A stretch of DNA of 10,641 bases from Flavobacteriales bacterium. Lineage in GTDB: Bacteria > Bacteroidota > Bacteroidia > Flavobacteriales_D > Sanyastnellaceae. The notes under the pieces were generated by a model. It saw only the letters and a list, made by a program, of their open reading frames with translations. It did not search any database and was not told the DNA's origin. Both the position numbers and the translations under genes were made by a program. Numbering within the stretch: position 1 is the stretch's first letter; every line of letters begins with the position of its first letter. Location of the stretch: assembly GCA_028825055.1 (NCBI GenBank), contig JAPKAW010000051.1, positions 1 through 10,641 of the forward strand, in the 5' to 3' direction. This document shows, piece after piece, positions 1-6,996 of this stretch.

Positions 1-1532
1 TCCGCAATCTCTGAAGTGAGCGCCAAGGCTTCGGGTAAATCCGCAAATAACTTGCGCATCTCTGAAGGTGTTTTGACGTACCACTCGCTGTTGGGCATGC
101 CAAATCGAAACTCACGGCCACGCTTGCCAATGTACCTCTTGGGCTTACTCACGTTTTGGGCATCCTTGACACACAACAAAATGTCATGCGCCTCTGCCTG
201 CTTCTTCTGGGTGTAGTAGCTGCTATTGGCCGCGATGTAGCGTACGCTATGCTTCTTACAGAATCGCAGCAATGTCTCATTCACGACTTGCTCTTCCTCC
301 AAGCCATGCCGATTGAGCTCCGCATAAAAATGTTCTCCAAACGTCTCCTTCCACCAGATGAAAGCCTCTTCGGCTTGCACTTCTCCAACGTTCAAAATCA
401 AGGAAGGAATCTCACTGAACAGTCCACCAGTAGTAACGATTAAATCGCCTTTGAATGTGGTGATTAGCTCCTTGTCAATTCTTGGGCAGTAGTAAAAACC
501 ATCGGTATAGGCCTTGGAGCTGAGCTTGGTGAGGTTGTGGTAGCCGGCCTTGTTTCGGGCAAGTAAAACCACGGGATAGCCATCGTCTTTGGTGGATTTA
601 TCCGCATGGTCTCGGCAGACATTGAGTTCTGCGCCGACAATGGCCTTGATGCCTGCATTGTTTGCTTCTCGGACAAATTGGAACGCGCCCATCATGTTGC
701 CATGATCGGAAATAGCCATGGCCGGCATCCCTTTGTCAACAGCCTCCTGAACCAACTCCGGGATGGTACTCACGGCTTGAAGGATGCTGAACTTGCTGTG
801 TGTGTGCAAGTGAACAAACGGAACGTCTTCGGAAACAGCGACTATAGGTGCCTTGGGTTCTTGAATGTCTGTTTTCTCGGTAGCCTCAAAATTGGCCGCT
901 TCAAGCTGAGGAGCTTCGTAAACAATGCCATCGGGATCCAACAATTCAGGACGTTGGATGACCCGGAGTCGACACAATTCAAAGAAGCACTTTGCGGTGG
1001 CATCCACGTCATAAGCTGCGTCGTGAGCCTCACCAAATCCGCGATCGAATAACTTGACGTGCAACTCGGTCAACGTTGGCCACTTGAATCGCCCTCCGCG
1101 TCCTCCCGGAATCGCACAAAACTCGGTGGCTTCGTTTTTGGAATCAATGACCGGCTTGCTCGTCAGTTTCTCGAGATCCTGTGTCAATCGATGGTATTCC
1201 GCACCGACGATGTTCACATCAAACTCGATATTGTGGCCCATGACATACTGAGCGCGTGCCAAATCAACGTCAAACGCTGCCAACACCTGTAACAATGGAA
1301 TGCCGTCGGCCTCGGCGCGCTCAGTGGTAATCCCATGAATCTTCGCGGACGTAAATGGAATCGTAAACCCATCGGGTTTTACTATGTGATTTCCGCGCGA
1401 AATCAGCGTCCCTTTCGCATCGTGCAATTGCCAGGCAAGTTGCACCAATCGGGGCCAGTTGTCACTGTCCGTCAGCGGAGCTTTCCAATCGCGGGGCAAG
1501 CCCGTAGTCTCGGTATCGTAGATCAAAAACAT
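1..1532 (-). CDS. dnaE: DNA polymerase III subunit alpha with N-terminal proofreading exonuclease domain (5' part, runs off left edge)
   Basis: This is the replicative polymerase subunit; 510 codons are present and the polymerase core lies beyond the window. Residues 1-185 form a DnaQ-like DEDDh 3'-5' exonuclease: D6/E8 in YDTETTG, D105 in GHNIEFD, and H170/D175 in HDAAYD. Residues about 239 onward form the PHP domain, with H241/H243/H245 in HLHTHSKFS and H277 in ISDHGNM. At the place where E. coli DnaE has D19, a PHP metal-ligand position, this protein has Q252. The exonuclease-PHP-polymerase order is, from memory, normal for Flavobacteriia, where DnaE is about 1450-1500 residues against about 1160 in E. 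coli. The start is the ATG at 1532, because the exonuclease fold begins at residue 2; GGAGGG directly abuts it, too close for a usual ribosome site. The gene follows the 1044-residue secreted protein on the same strand after 170 nt and is probably transcribed on its own. Confidence 0.95.
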   Translation of the reverse strand, partial: MFLIYDTETTGLPRDWKAPLTDSDNWPRLVQLAWQLHDAKGTLISRGNHIVKPDGFTIPFTSAKIHGITTERAEADGIPLLQVLAAFDVDLARAQYVMGHNIEFDVNIVGAEYHRLTQDLEKLTSKPVIDSKNEATEFCAIPGGRGGRFKWPTLTELHVKLFDRGFGEAHDAAYDVDATAKCFFELCRLRVIQRPELLDPDGIVYEAPQLEAANFEATEKTDIQEPKAPIVAVSEDVPFVHLHTHSKFSILQAVSTIPELVQEAVDKGMPAMAISDHGNMMGAFQFVREANNAGIKAIVGAELNVCRDHADKSTKDDGYPVVLLARNKAGYHNLTKLSSKAYTDGFYYCPRIDKELITTFKGDLIVTTGGLFSEIPSLILNVGEVQAEEAFIWWKETFGEHFYAELNRHGLEEEQVVNETLLRFCKKHSVRYIAANSSYYTQKKQAEAHDILLCVKDAQNVSKPKRYIGKRGREFRFGMPNSEWYVKTPSEMRKLFADLPEALALTSEIA

Positions 1533-1557
1533 CCCTCCGAAACTACAGGATGAAGAG

Positions 1558-1567
1558 GGTAATTACC
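1558..1567. promoter_or_regulatory. 10-nt perfect palindrome upstream of dnaE
   Basis: GGTAATTACC is self-complementary and sits about 25-35 nt upstream of the dnaE start; allowing one unpaired G the symmetry extends to GAGG/CCTC at 1555-1569. The position would suit an operator or the region of the core promoter, but no known regulator site is recognised. A weak -7-like TAGTTTCG lies between it and the ATG on the minus strand. It may be chance. Confidence 0.2.
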
Positions 1568-1606
1568 TCACGTTATATCCATCAGTTATGCACCGCTTCT
1601 CCCCGA

Positions 1607-1646
1607 ATTATGTTGCAGGCAAAAAATGCCGTTTTTTCAACATGAT
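1607..1646. repeat. Inverted repeat / hairpin in the gap between the secreted protein gene and dnaE
   Basis: Outer arms ATTATGTTG (1607-1615) and CAACATGAT (1638-1646) pair at 8 of 9 positions. Inside them GGCA (1618-1621) pairs with TGCC (1627-1630) around an A5 loop, and alternatively A6 (1621-1626) can pair with T6 (1632-1637). Read on the plus strand it resembles a terminator (GGCA-loop-TGCC then GTTTTTT), but no plus-strand gene leads into it. On the minus strand, where it lies 57-96 nt downstream of the secreted protein's stop codon, no U tract follows the outer stem. It probably marks the 3' end of that transcript or the border of the dnaE promoter region. The rest of 1533-1702 shows no gene. 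Confidence 0.5.
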
Positions 1647-1702
1647 TCAGCTGCATCACTCCTTCTAAATTGGAATATTAGCCATCGCCGTCTATCGAGG
1701 CG

Positions 1703-4700
1703 TCACTGGCATGTTTCACCAAATTCACTTAAAAGCAAGAGCAGGTCTGAAACGTTGACAAATCCATCACTGTTCACATCGGTCGTGCACATGGATTCAT
1801 TCTCTGGGTCACAAGCTTCTCCGCAACTCCCATCATCGATGGTGGCCAATGGATTGAAATTACCCGCATTTTCATCGGTGCAACCTGCAAACAAGCAACT
1901 ACCATTGTCAACGTTGGCAAAGGTCACATAATTCACCGCAGTAGCGTACATGCACCCCGCAATCGGGTTCGGATTTTCCGTAACCTCCAGCCAAGCAGAG
2001 TACGTCTGCTCGCCAATGCTGAACTCCTGACCGAAAATGGAAATAAAGATTTCCCCTGAAGCGGTGATTTCATGTATTCCAGGTGCACTCGGTATACCCG
2101 AGGCAGCAATACAATGCTGTGAACTCGCTCCCAAATCGCCCAAGGTGAATTCGTTTGAATCCACCCAATCAGGCAATCCGTCCAAAGCATCCCATGCCAC
2201 GTGGTGCACGCCATAAGAAACTCCAGATTGCGGCTCAATTAGCGAAGCAGGCACATTGAATACCCACTCACCAGACCATGGAACACCATGCGTCGCTTCT
2301 TGCATTGCAGGATACAATCCCACGGATTCATCATACCATGCTTCATCGCCGATGGAGAGGCAATCATAAGTGAGGTAAATACACTCCCCAGCGCAGCCCG
2401 CCTCCGAATCGAAGTTCAAAGCCTCGGAGTCCTGACAACCCGGAAAGACGCATAAATCGTTATCCTCCACCATTGCATCCGGCTCAAAATTACATGCCGA
2501 TATTTCCGTGCATCCCGTTAATTCTTCCTCACACGACACTAGATGCCAACCTAACCCTGACCAATCATCTACCTCGAATATATCCCACTCCGACAATGCA
2601 TCGAATACAACTGGATCTTCTGTCACACCCTCTAAAACTAAAGGCTTCCTTCTCAAGGTATGATTGTACGTTAACACTACGTTACCGTCTCCATTATCTA
2701 CAAAACCATTGAGCGAATCATCTGTCCAACCATACCCTGGATCTTCTCCTGGATTACCAAAAATATCAACAATTCCATCTGAACCAATCAGTACCAACGC
2801 ATCGTTACCATTGAAATAAGTGGGAGCAGGGTATTCGCTCGCATCAAGTTGATCTGCCAAAGCCAGTAAATCAGAATCGACAGCAGGTGAAATACCTCCG
2901 CCGAAGTCTATGTCTTCCGTTTGTCCATTGACGAGCACATGTGTTTGATGTGGCCCGATGAAACCTGCAAGCTGCACATATGAGTCAGCCATGCCGCCAT
3001 TTGGCCAACGCTCGAGCACATAAGTCGATAAATCAATCCAATGTGCAGTGGGATTATAAAATTCCACCCCTTTGTTGTTTCCCGTTCCCTCAAAATATTC
3101 AGAAATAAAGATATCAGATGCTCCTTCACACAGCAAAGAGTCGCCCAGTGAAGGTGATAACACTTTATCTATGACGTGTAATACACCGTTGTCAGCTACC
3201 ACATCTGCTACGTATACTTGTGCTTGGTTGATGAATACGCCGTCTCCAGTAATGGTTACTTCTACTTCATCGTCAATCAAAGTGGTGATTGTTTGTCCAC
3301 TGGATAAATCTGCTGAGAGCACTTGATCCGATACAACGTGATAAAGCAGAATATCAATTAAATCGGGAGAAGCCAAAAATTCTTCTGCAGTAAAACCCAG
3401 TTCTTCTAGTAAAACATCAAAAGCCATATCGTCTGGTGCAAACACTGTAAATGGTCCTTCACCACTCAACGCATTGGTTAGCCCGGCCGCTTCTATGGCC
3501 AATGCTAAGAATGTGTGGTTTCCGCTAGCCTGGATAATCGTTACCACCGTCTCAGGCTCAGGCTCCGTATCTTCAGGAATAAGAACCGCATCAATGACGT
3601 GCACTACTCCGTTATCAGTTACGATGTCTGCGACTGTGACCATCGCGTAATCGATGAATAACTGTCCGTTATTAATGCCAACTGTCACGTCATTTCCAAG
3701 CAACGTGTTCAACACTTGGCCATTGGACAAATCTTCTACGAGCACTTGATCTGATACAACGTGATTAAGCAGAATATCGGTTAGTAACGGGATATCACTT
3801 AAAAGAGCTTCGACTATTCCTTGCGGCAAAGCATTAAATGCATTGTCAGTCGGTGCAAAAAGAGTAAAAGGACCTTCTCCACTTAATGCCCCCGCTAAAC
3901 TCGTTTCAAGAAGTAATAACTCAAGGGTAGTGTGATCATTGCTGTTGTCAATTATATCGAAGACACTGTTGCTTACTTCAGCAGGGTTTACTATAACCGT
4001 AGCAACCATGCCATTGACAGCATGGGCTCCGACGGAACAATCGTATTCATGTATACCTTCTACAGTAAAAGTGTGTGAACCGAGGCAAACACCATCGCTG
4101 TTCCCTACAACTGGCCCGATATCAAATGTTTCGGGGTTGTTAAAGGACTCACCAGTAATTGAGCTCACATCGCCATTCACATCATGTGTTCCACCCACAT
4201 TGACCCAAACGACGGTTTGACCAACTTCAATTTCGAGTGCGGATGGGGCATAGAAGAAATTCGAAGCTTCGACTACTACACCTTCAATTCCACAGGGGTT
4301 TGCCGCGCAATCGTTGGCTTGGAAAATAGCAGCATGACCTTCATAGCTATTTTGAGCCGATTGTGTCAAAATTCGGTTTGGGCAAATGGTGTAAATCGTT
4401 GGCCAAAAAGTGTTTTGATAGTCGGAAAAAATAGCTTCACCATTGTCAATGATTGGGTACTGCGTGTTTGATACCCAGTCACCTTGACTATCTCCCTCTC
4501 CATAGAGAGCACTCAATGGGGAATAATCAGACTCAATGAAAAAGATGCGCAGTTCATCGGTACCGTTGGGTCCAAAATCAGTGTACAAAGCATTAAGAAC
4601 CCCATTCGTATGATACGCCCAGCATGGAGGGCACCAAGTGGCGGAGAATTCTAAAATTACTTTTTTACCCTCGTCAAGCAAGTCATAAAGATTGTGTTCC

Positions 4701-4837
4701 ACGCCTTGTATGTCAGTGGCCGTAAAGTCTGGCGCAATACTGCCATCAGGAAGCTGGGCTAATGACAATGTCGTGCTACCAAAGCACAACTGACTCAGCA
4801 ATAAGAGACAGAAGAAAGGGCGTAATCTTTGCATCAT
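1703..4837 (-). CDS. Secreted mosaic protein: thioredoxin-like, type I copper, two FAS1, lamin-tail, Cys-rich repeats, dockerin-like end
   Basis: A 1044-residue exported protein. Residues 1-27 form a signal peptide (hydrophobic FFCLLLLSQLCFG, likely cut near SLA-Q). Residues 30-180 are a TlpA/AhpC-type thioredoxin fold with C69-P-P-C72. Residues 186-284 are a cupredoxin with type I copper ligands H218, C267, H272 and M277. FAS1 domains lie at about 289-421 and 429-561; each has SGEGPFT.FAP, a (N/Y)HVVSDQVL motif and HVID near its end. A lamin-tail-like domain (about 575-770, ISEYFEG...GVEFYNP) follows. Cys-rich repeats of the GCT...A.NF.P.A...DGSC type occupy about 775-818 and 961-1005, around an unassigned domain (822-955). 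The end has one dockerin-like calcium loop (D1020, N1022, D1024, G1025, D1031) and then DLLLLLSEFG. Role is unproven: FAS1 domains usually mediate adhesion, and the redox and copper parts suggest extracellular thiol or electron chemistry. No type A T9SS sorting domain is seen. Of the adjacent Met codons 1 and 2 the first was taken. Confidence 0.88.
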   Translation of the reverse strand: MMQRLRPFFCLLLLSQLCFGSTTLSLAQLPDGSIAPDFTATDIQGVEHNLYDLLDEGKKVILEFSATWCPPCWAYHTNGVLNALYTDFGPNGTDELRIFFIESDYSPLSALYGEGDSQGDWVSNTQYPIIDNGEAIFSDYQNTFWPTIYTICPNRILTQSAQNSYEGHAAIFQANDCAANPCGIEGVVVEASNFFYAPSALEIEVGQTVVWVNVGGTHDVNGDVSSITGESFNNPETFDIGPVVGNSDGVCLGSHTFTVEGIHEYDCSVGAHAVNGMVATVIVNPAEVSNSVFDIIDNSNDHTTLELLLLETSLAGALSGEGPFTLFAPTDNAFNALPQGIVEALLSDIPLLTDILLNHVVSDQVLVEDLSNGQVLNTLLGNDVTVGINNGQLFIDYAMVTVADIVTDNGVVHVIDAVLIPEDTEPEPETVVTIIQASGNHTFLALAIEAAGLTNALSGEGPFTVFAPDDMAFDVLLEELGFTAEEFLASPDLIDILLYHVVSDQVLSADLSSGQTITTLIDDEVEVTITGDGVFINQAQVYVADVVADNGVLHVIDKVLSPSLGDSLLCEGASDIFISEYFEGTGNNKGVEFYNPTAHWIDLSTYVLERWPNGGMADSYVQLAGFIGPHQTHVLVNGQTEDIDFGGGISPAVDSDLLALADQLDASEYPAPTYFNGNDALVLIGSDGIVDIFGNPGEDPGYGWTDDSLNGFVDNGDGNVVLTYNHTLRRKPLVLEGVTEDPVVFDALSEWDIFEVDDWSGLGWHLVSCEEELTGCTEISACNFEPDAMVEDNDLCVFPGCQDSEALNFDSEAGCAGECIYLTYDCLSIGDEAWYDESVGLYPAMQEATHGVPWSGEWVFNVPASLIEPQSGVSYGVHHVAWDALDGLPDWVDSNEFTLGDLGASSQHCIAASGIPSAPGIHEITASGEIFISIFGQEFSIGEQTYSAWLEVTENPNPIAGCMYATAVNYVTFANVDNGSCLFAGCTDENAGNFNPLATIDDGSCGEACDPENESMCTTDVNSDGFVNVSDLLLLLSEFGETCQ
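3317..3778. repeat. Near-identical 39-nt pair inside the two FAS1-coding segments
   Basis: Positions 3317-3355 and 3740-3778 match at 37 of 39 bases. They encode the equivalent strand-turn of the two FAS1 domains (ILL(Y/N)HVVSDQVL). The rest of the two domains is clearly more diverged at both DNA and protein level, so this stretch was either duplicated recently or kept alike by gene conversion. Confidence 0.7.
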
Positions 4838-4937
4838 ATGAAGTTAAGCAAATTACTCCTATTGAGCAACTTAAGAACTCCACTTTTGCGATATCACCAT
4901 CACAACGGAATTAACGTTAAAGCTCACTCACTTTGCT

Positions 4938-5642
4938 TCACTCGATATCTCCGTCAAACGGGCGAATGACGATTTCCTCAATCACGGCCTCGGGCGGCAA
5001 GCTCCACGCAGACCAGACCGCTTCCGCAATGTGGTCGGCATTCAACAAGCGTGACTCAGGAAACGAAACACCTTCCCAGGAGGCGGACCAGGTAGGGCCC
5101 GGCATGATGGAAGTGACCCGGATACCTCGTGGGCGAAATTCATGCCGAAAGGCTTCGACCATGGTGGCTTGAGCGTGCTTGGAAATGCTATAAGAAGGCT
5201 TGCCCAGAAACAACTTACGCGAGGCAACGGACGCCATGTTAATGATGTGTGTACCGGACGACATCACAGACACCAATCCACGCGTTATCTCATAGTGAGA
5301 CAAGACGTTGAGTTGAATCATATAACGTAAATTATCCGCATCCTCCTCCAACAAGGAACCGGGCAAGTAGACCCCTGCATTGTTCACCAATACATCCAAT
5401 CGCGGGAGACGGTCTTGCAGCTCAACGACCAACGCACCCACCTCATCCGGCTTGCTCAAATCCGCACAGTAAACGGCAACTGACAAACCCGGTCTTTCCA
5501 ACGCTGTTTTCATGGCGTTCAAGTCGTCTTGATTCCTCGCGACTACATGCAACTCAGAGGCGGTTGCCGCGAAGCGTTCGACAATGGCACGACCAATGCC
5601 TTTGGTGGCACCGGTAATCAGAACAACGGGATTGGAATTCAT
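4938..5642 (-). CDS. Short-chain dehydrogenase/reductase, sepiapterin reductase-like
   Basis: A 234-residue classical SDR, expected to be a cytoplasmic NAD(P)(H)-dependent carbonyl or alcohol oxidoreductase. Visible are the Rossmann dinucleotide motif TGATKGIG (10-17), D61 in the CADL adenine-contact position, NNAG (87-90) and the catalytic tetrad N112, S138, Y151 and K155 (YSISK). R36 in VVAR follows beta 2, which favours NADP(H). The C-terminus EEIVIRPFDGDIE resembles the ending I recall for bacterial sepiapterin reductase-type SDRs such as that of Chlorobium. It is the last gene of the four-gene cluster, 11 nt after the FolB-cupin stop, so it is probably cotranscribed. Placement next to FolB makes a pterin substrate plausible, but many SDRs share this ending and the substrate cannot be read from sequence. 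It lacks the TGxxxRxG cofactor motif of PTR1-type pteridine reductases. Confidence 0.9.
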   Translation of the reverse strand: MNSNPVVLITGATKGIGRAIVERFAATASELHVVARNQDDLNAMKTALERPGLSVAVYCADLSKPDEVGALVVELQDRLPRLDVLVNNAGVYLPGSLLEEDADNLRYMIQLNVLSHYEITRGLVSVMSSGTHIINMASVASRKLFLGKPSYSISKHAQATMVEAFRHEFRPRGIRVTSIMPGPTWSASWEGVSFPESRLLNADHIAEAVWSAWSLPPEAVIEEIVIRPFDGDIE

Positions 5643-5653
5643 AGAATGGGCTT

Positions 5654-6436
5654 TTAGGATGGCAATTCACCAGGTTGAGGCAGGCCGAAAAAACGTTTCC
5701 GAAACGGCTCCACATCGGGCCAAACATCCGGAGCAGCGATTGCAATCTCATCCGATCGATCAAACACAGGACGGTTGACGCACAAAATTGAGCGCTCCAT
5801 ATCCGTGGGGTTTTGGTACGCATGGACCAATTCCAAGGGCCAGAAATGAGCAACACCTCCGGGTACGGGCTGTTCTTGCAACAGTAGGCCATCGGACATC
5901 ACCAACTCTGCCTCGCCCATGACGCGATGAAAATGAGGTGGAATTTGACCGCCTGCACGAATGCGCAATCGGTAGATACCACAGTCGCGGTTCTCATGCA
6001 ACACATCGACCAGACCAAATTCATTGCGCTCTTGGGTATAGGCGTAGTCTCCTCGTTTCCTAAGAATGTGCACAGCGGGAATCGCTCGCCCCCCCAAAGC
6101 CAAGGGTTTTTCAATGGTTACCTCCATGGCCTCAAGCCTCTGCCCCAGACGATCCGGAGCTTGAGGACCCAATACAACTGCACACAAGGCCTCAGCGGCT
6201 GTCTCCAACAACCTGTATTCACCAGCTTCCAATAAAAACGCGAGGTCGCCCGCTACATGGCTGTAATCCATGGATTCCTCCAGCGAATTGCCAAAGGATC
6301 CTGGACGACGTTCAAGAAACAAGCGCGCTTTGAGGATCAAAGGTTGCGGCGTCAAGCGCTCGTGAGGATGTATCCCCACCAAACATGAAGCATGCAACTC
6401 GCGAAGCTCTACACAATCAAAATCAGAAACGTTCAT
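5654..6436 (-). CDS. folB: Dihydroneopterin aldolase (FolB) fused to a C-terminal cupin domain
   Basis: Residues 6-123 match the FolB family, which cleaves 7,8-dihydroneopterin to 6-hydroxymethyl-7,8-dihydropterin and glycolaldehyde in folate synthesis. Seen are GIHPHER with E26 at the pterin-binding Glu region, DYSHVAG with Y58, LLETAAEAL (77-85) and VTIEKP with K110 as the expected catalytic lysine. FolB is normally about 120 residues; this protein has 260. Residues 150-225 read as a cupin: motif 1 GGQIPPHFH..GE with H168, H170 and E175, motif 2 PGG...H...N with H205 and N209, so a full set of metal ligands is present. The last 35 residues are basic and proline-containing with no recognised domain. 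The start overlaps the CYTH stop as ATGA, suggesting translational coupling. The FolX epimerase is a related fold and an alternative for the first half. The cupin may bind metal and act on, or sense, a pterin, but this is inference. Confidence 0.88.
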   Translation of the reverse strand: MNVSDFDCVELRELHASCLVGIHPHERLTPQPLILKARLFLERRPGSFGNSLEESMDYSHVAGDLAFLLEAGEYRLLETAAEALCAVVLGPQAPDRLGQRLEAMEVTIEKPLALGGRAIPAVHILRKRGDYAYTQERNEFGLVDVLHENRDCGIYRLRIRAGGQIPPHFHRVMGEAELVMSDGLLLQEQPVPGGVAHFWPLELVHAYQNPTDMERSILCVNRPVFDRSDEIAIAAPDVWPDVEPFRKRFFGLPQPGELPS

Positions 6437-6996
6437 GAGGTTCGTGGTACCAAGAGGTCAAACAAATTGATTCGGATCCGGGTCTTCGGGTCAAATCCCA
6501 ACTGATTTTCATACCGATTTAACGTCGCAATCGCCTCCTCTTCACTCGAGGCCCCAATCGCCTCAAACTCCACACACGCCAACGATTTATCACCGTGACG
6601 TGCCTCGTAATGGACGATTTCACAATCCGGAAATTCAAAGACCCAAATGGCCTTTTCAATGGGATAGCCCTCTGACGTTCCCACGAGCTTCATCCAGGCC
6701 ATGATGGCAGATTCTTGAGACGGATTCGCTCCCAATTCCAAGTTGATTTCCGTTCGCACCTCATTCTCCTTACCACGGCTCTTGATCGTCAATTGTTGAA
6801 TTTCCGTATCGATCCGATGGCGATAAATAAACTCTGGATTTGAATGCGGCAGGTAGTAGGTGTCCAAAACCTGAAGAGATTTCTCTTTGATTGGCCCCAG
6901 CGCCATTACAGATGCTGCAAACTCGTTCAAATCAAAAGAGGCATCTACTAGAAACTTGTGTTCAATTTCGAGGAAGTCAATCGAGGAGGCACTCAT
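6433..6996 (-). CDS. CYTH-domain protein (triphosphate tunnel metalloenzyme family)
   Basis: A 187-residue single-domain protein of the CYTH superfamily (class IV adenylate cyclase, thiamine triphosphatase, inorganic triphosphatase). The signature ExExK is intact at E10, E12 and K14 (LEIEHKF). Further charged residues typical of the tunnel are visible: R59 and R61 (YRHRI), K72 and R74 (IKSRG), R81 and E83 (VRTEI), and E143 and E145 (VEFE). Length is usual for the family. Members bind a triphosphate group with divalent metal inside a beta barrel; the second half of the substrate differs between members and cannot be assigned here. Its start overlaps the stop of the reductase gene and its stop overlaps the FolB-cupin start, each by 4 nt (ATGA), so it is translationally coupled on both sides. 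That context hints at a pterin triphosphate or other nucleotide-derived triphosphate as substrate, which is a hypothesis only. Confidence 0.9.
   Translation of the reverse strand: MSASSIDFLEIEHKFLVDASFDLNEFAASVMALGPIKEKSLQVLDTYYLPHSNPEFIYRHRIDTEIQQLTIKSRGKENEVRTEINLELGANPSQESAIMAWMKLVGTSEGYPIEKAIWVFEFPDCEIVHYEARHGDKSLACVEFEAIGASSEEEAIATLNRYENQLGFDPKTRIRINLFDLLVPRTS

Noticed and set aside
606..1052. Plus-strand open frame of 148 codons
   Set aside because: It lies wholly opposite the unmistakable exonuclease and PHP coding of dnaE and has no family features of its own.
4838..4937. TAATTTG near 4850 as a -7 box, and the palindrome TTAACGTTAA at 4911-4920
   Set aside because: The box is one base short of TAnnTTTG with no -33 element at the right distance; the palindrome is short, A/T-rich and has no T tract, so neither supports a called site.
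4938..5642. Firm naming of the SDR as sepiapterin reductase or pteridine reductase
   Set aside because: The C-terminal likeness and context are suggestive, but the SDR family is too broad for substrate assignment from motifs alone.
5554..5892. Minus-strand open frame of 112 codons
   Set aside because: It overlaps the cupin and SDR N-terminal coding in another frame, while both of those carry clear family motifs.
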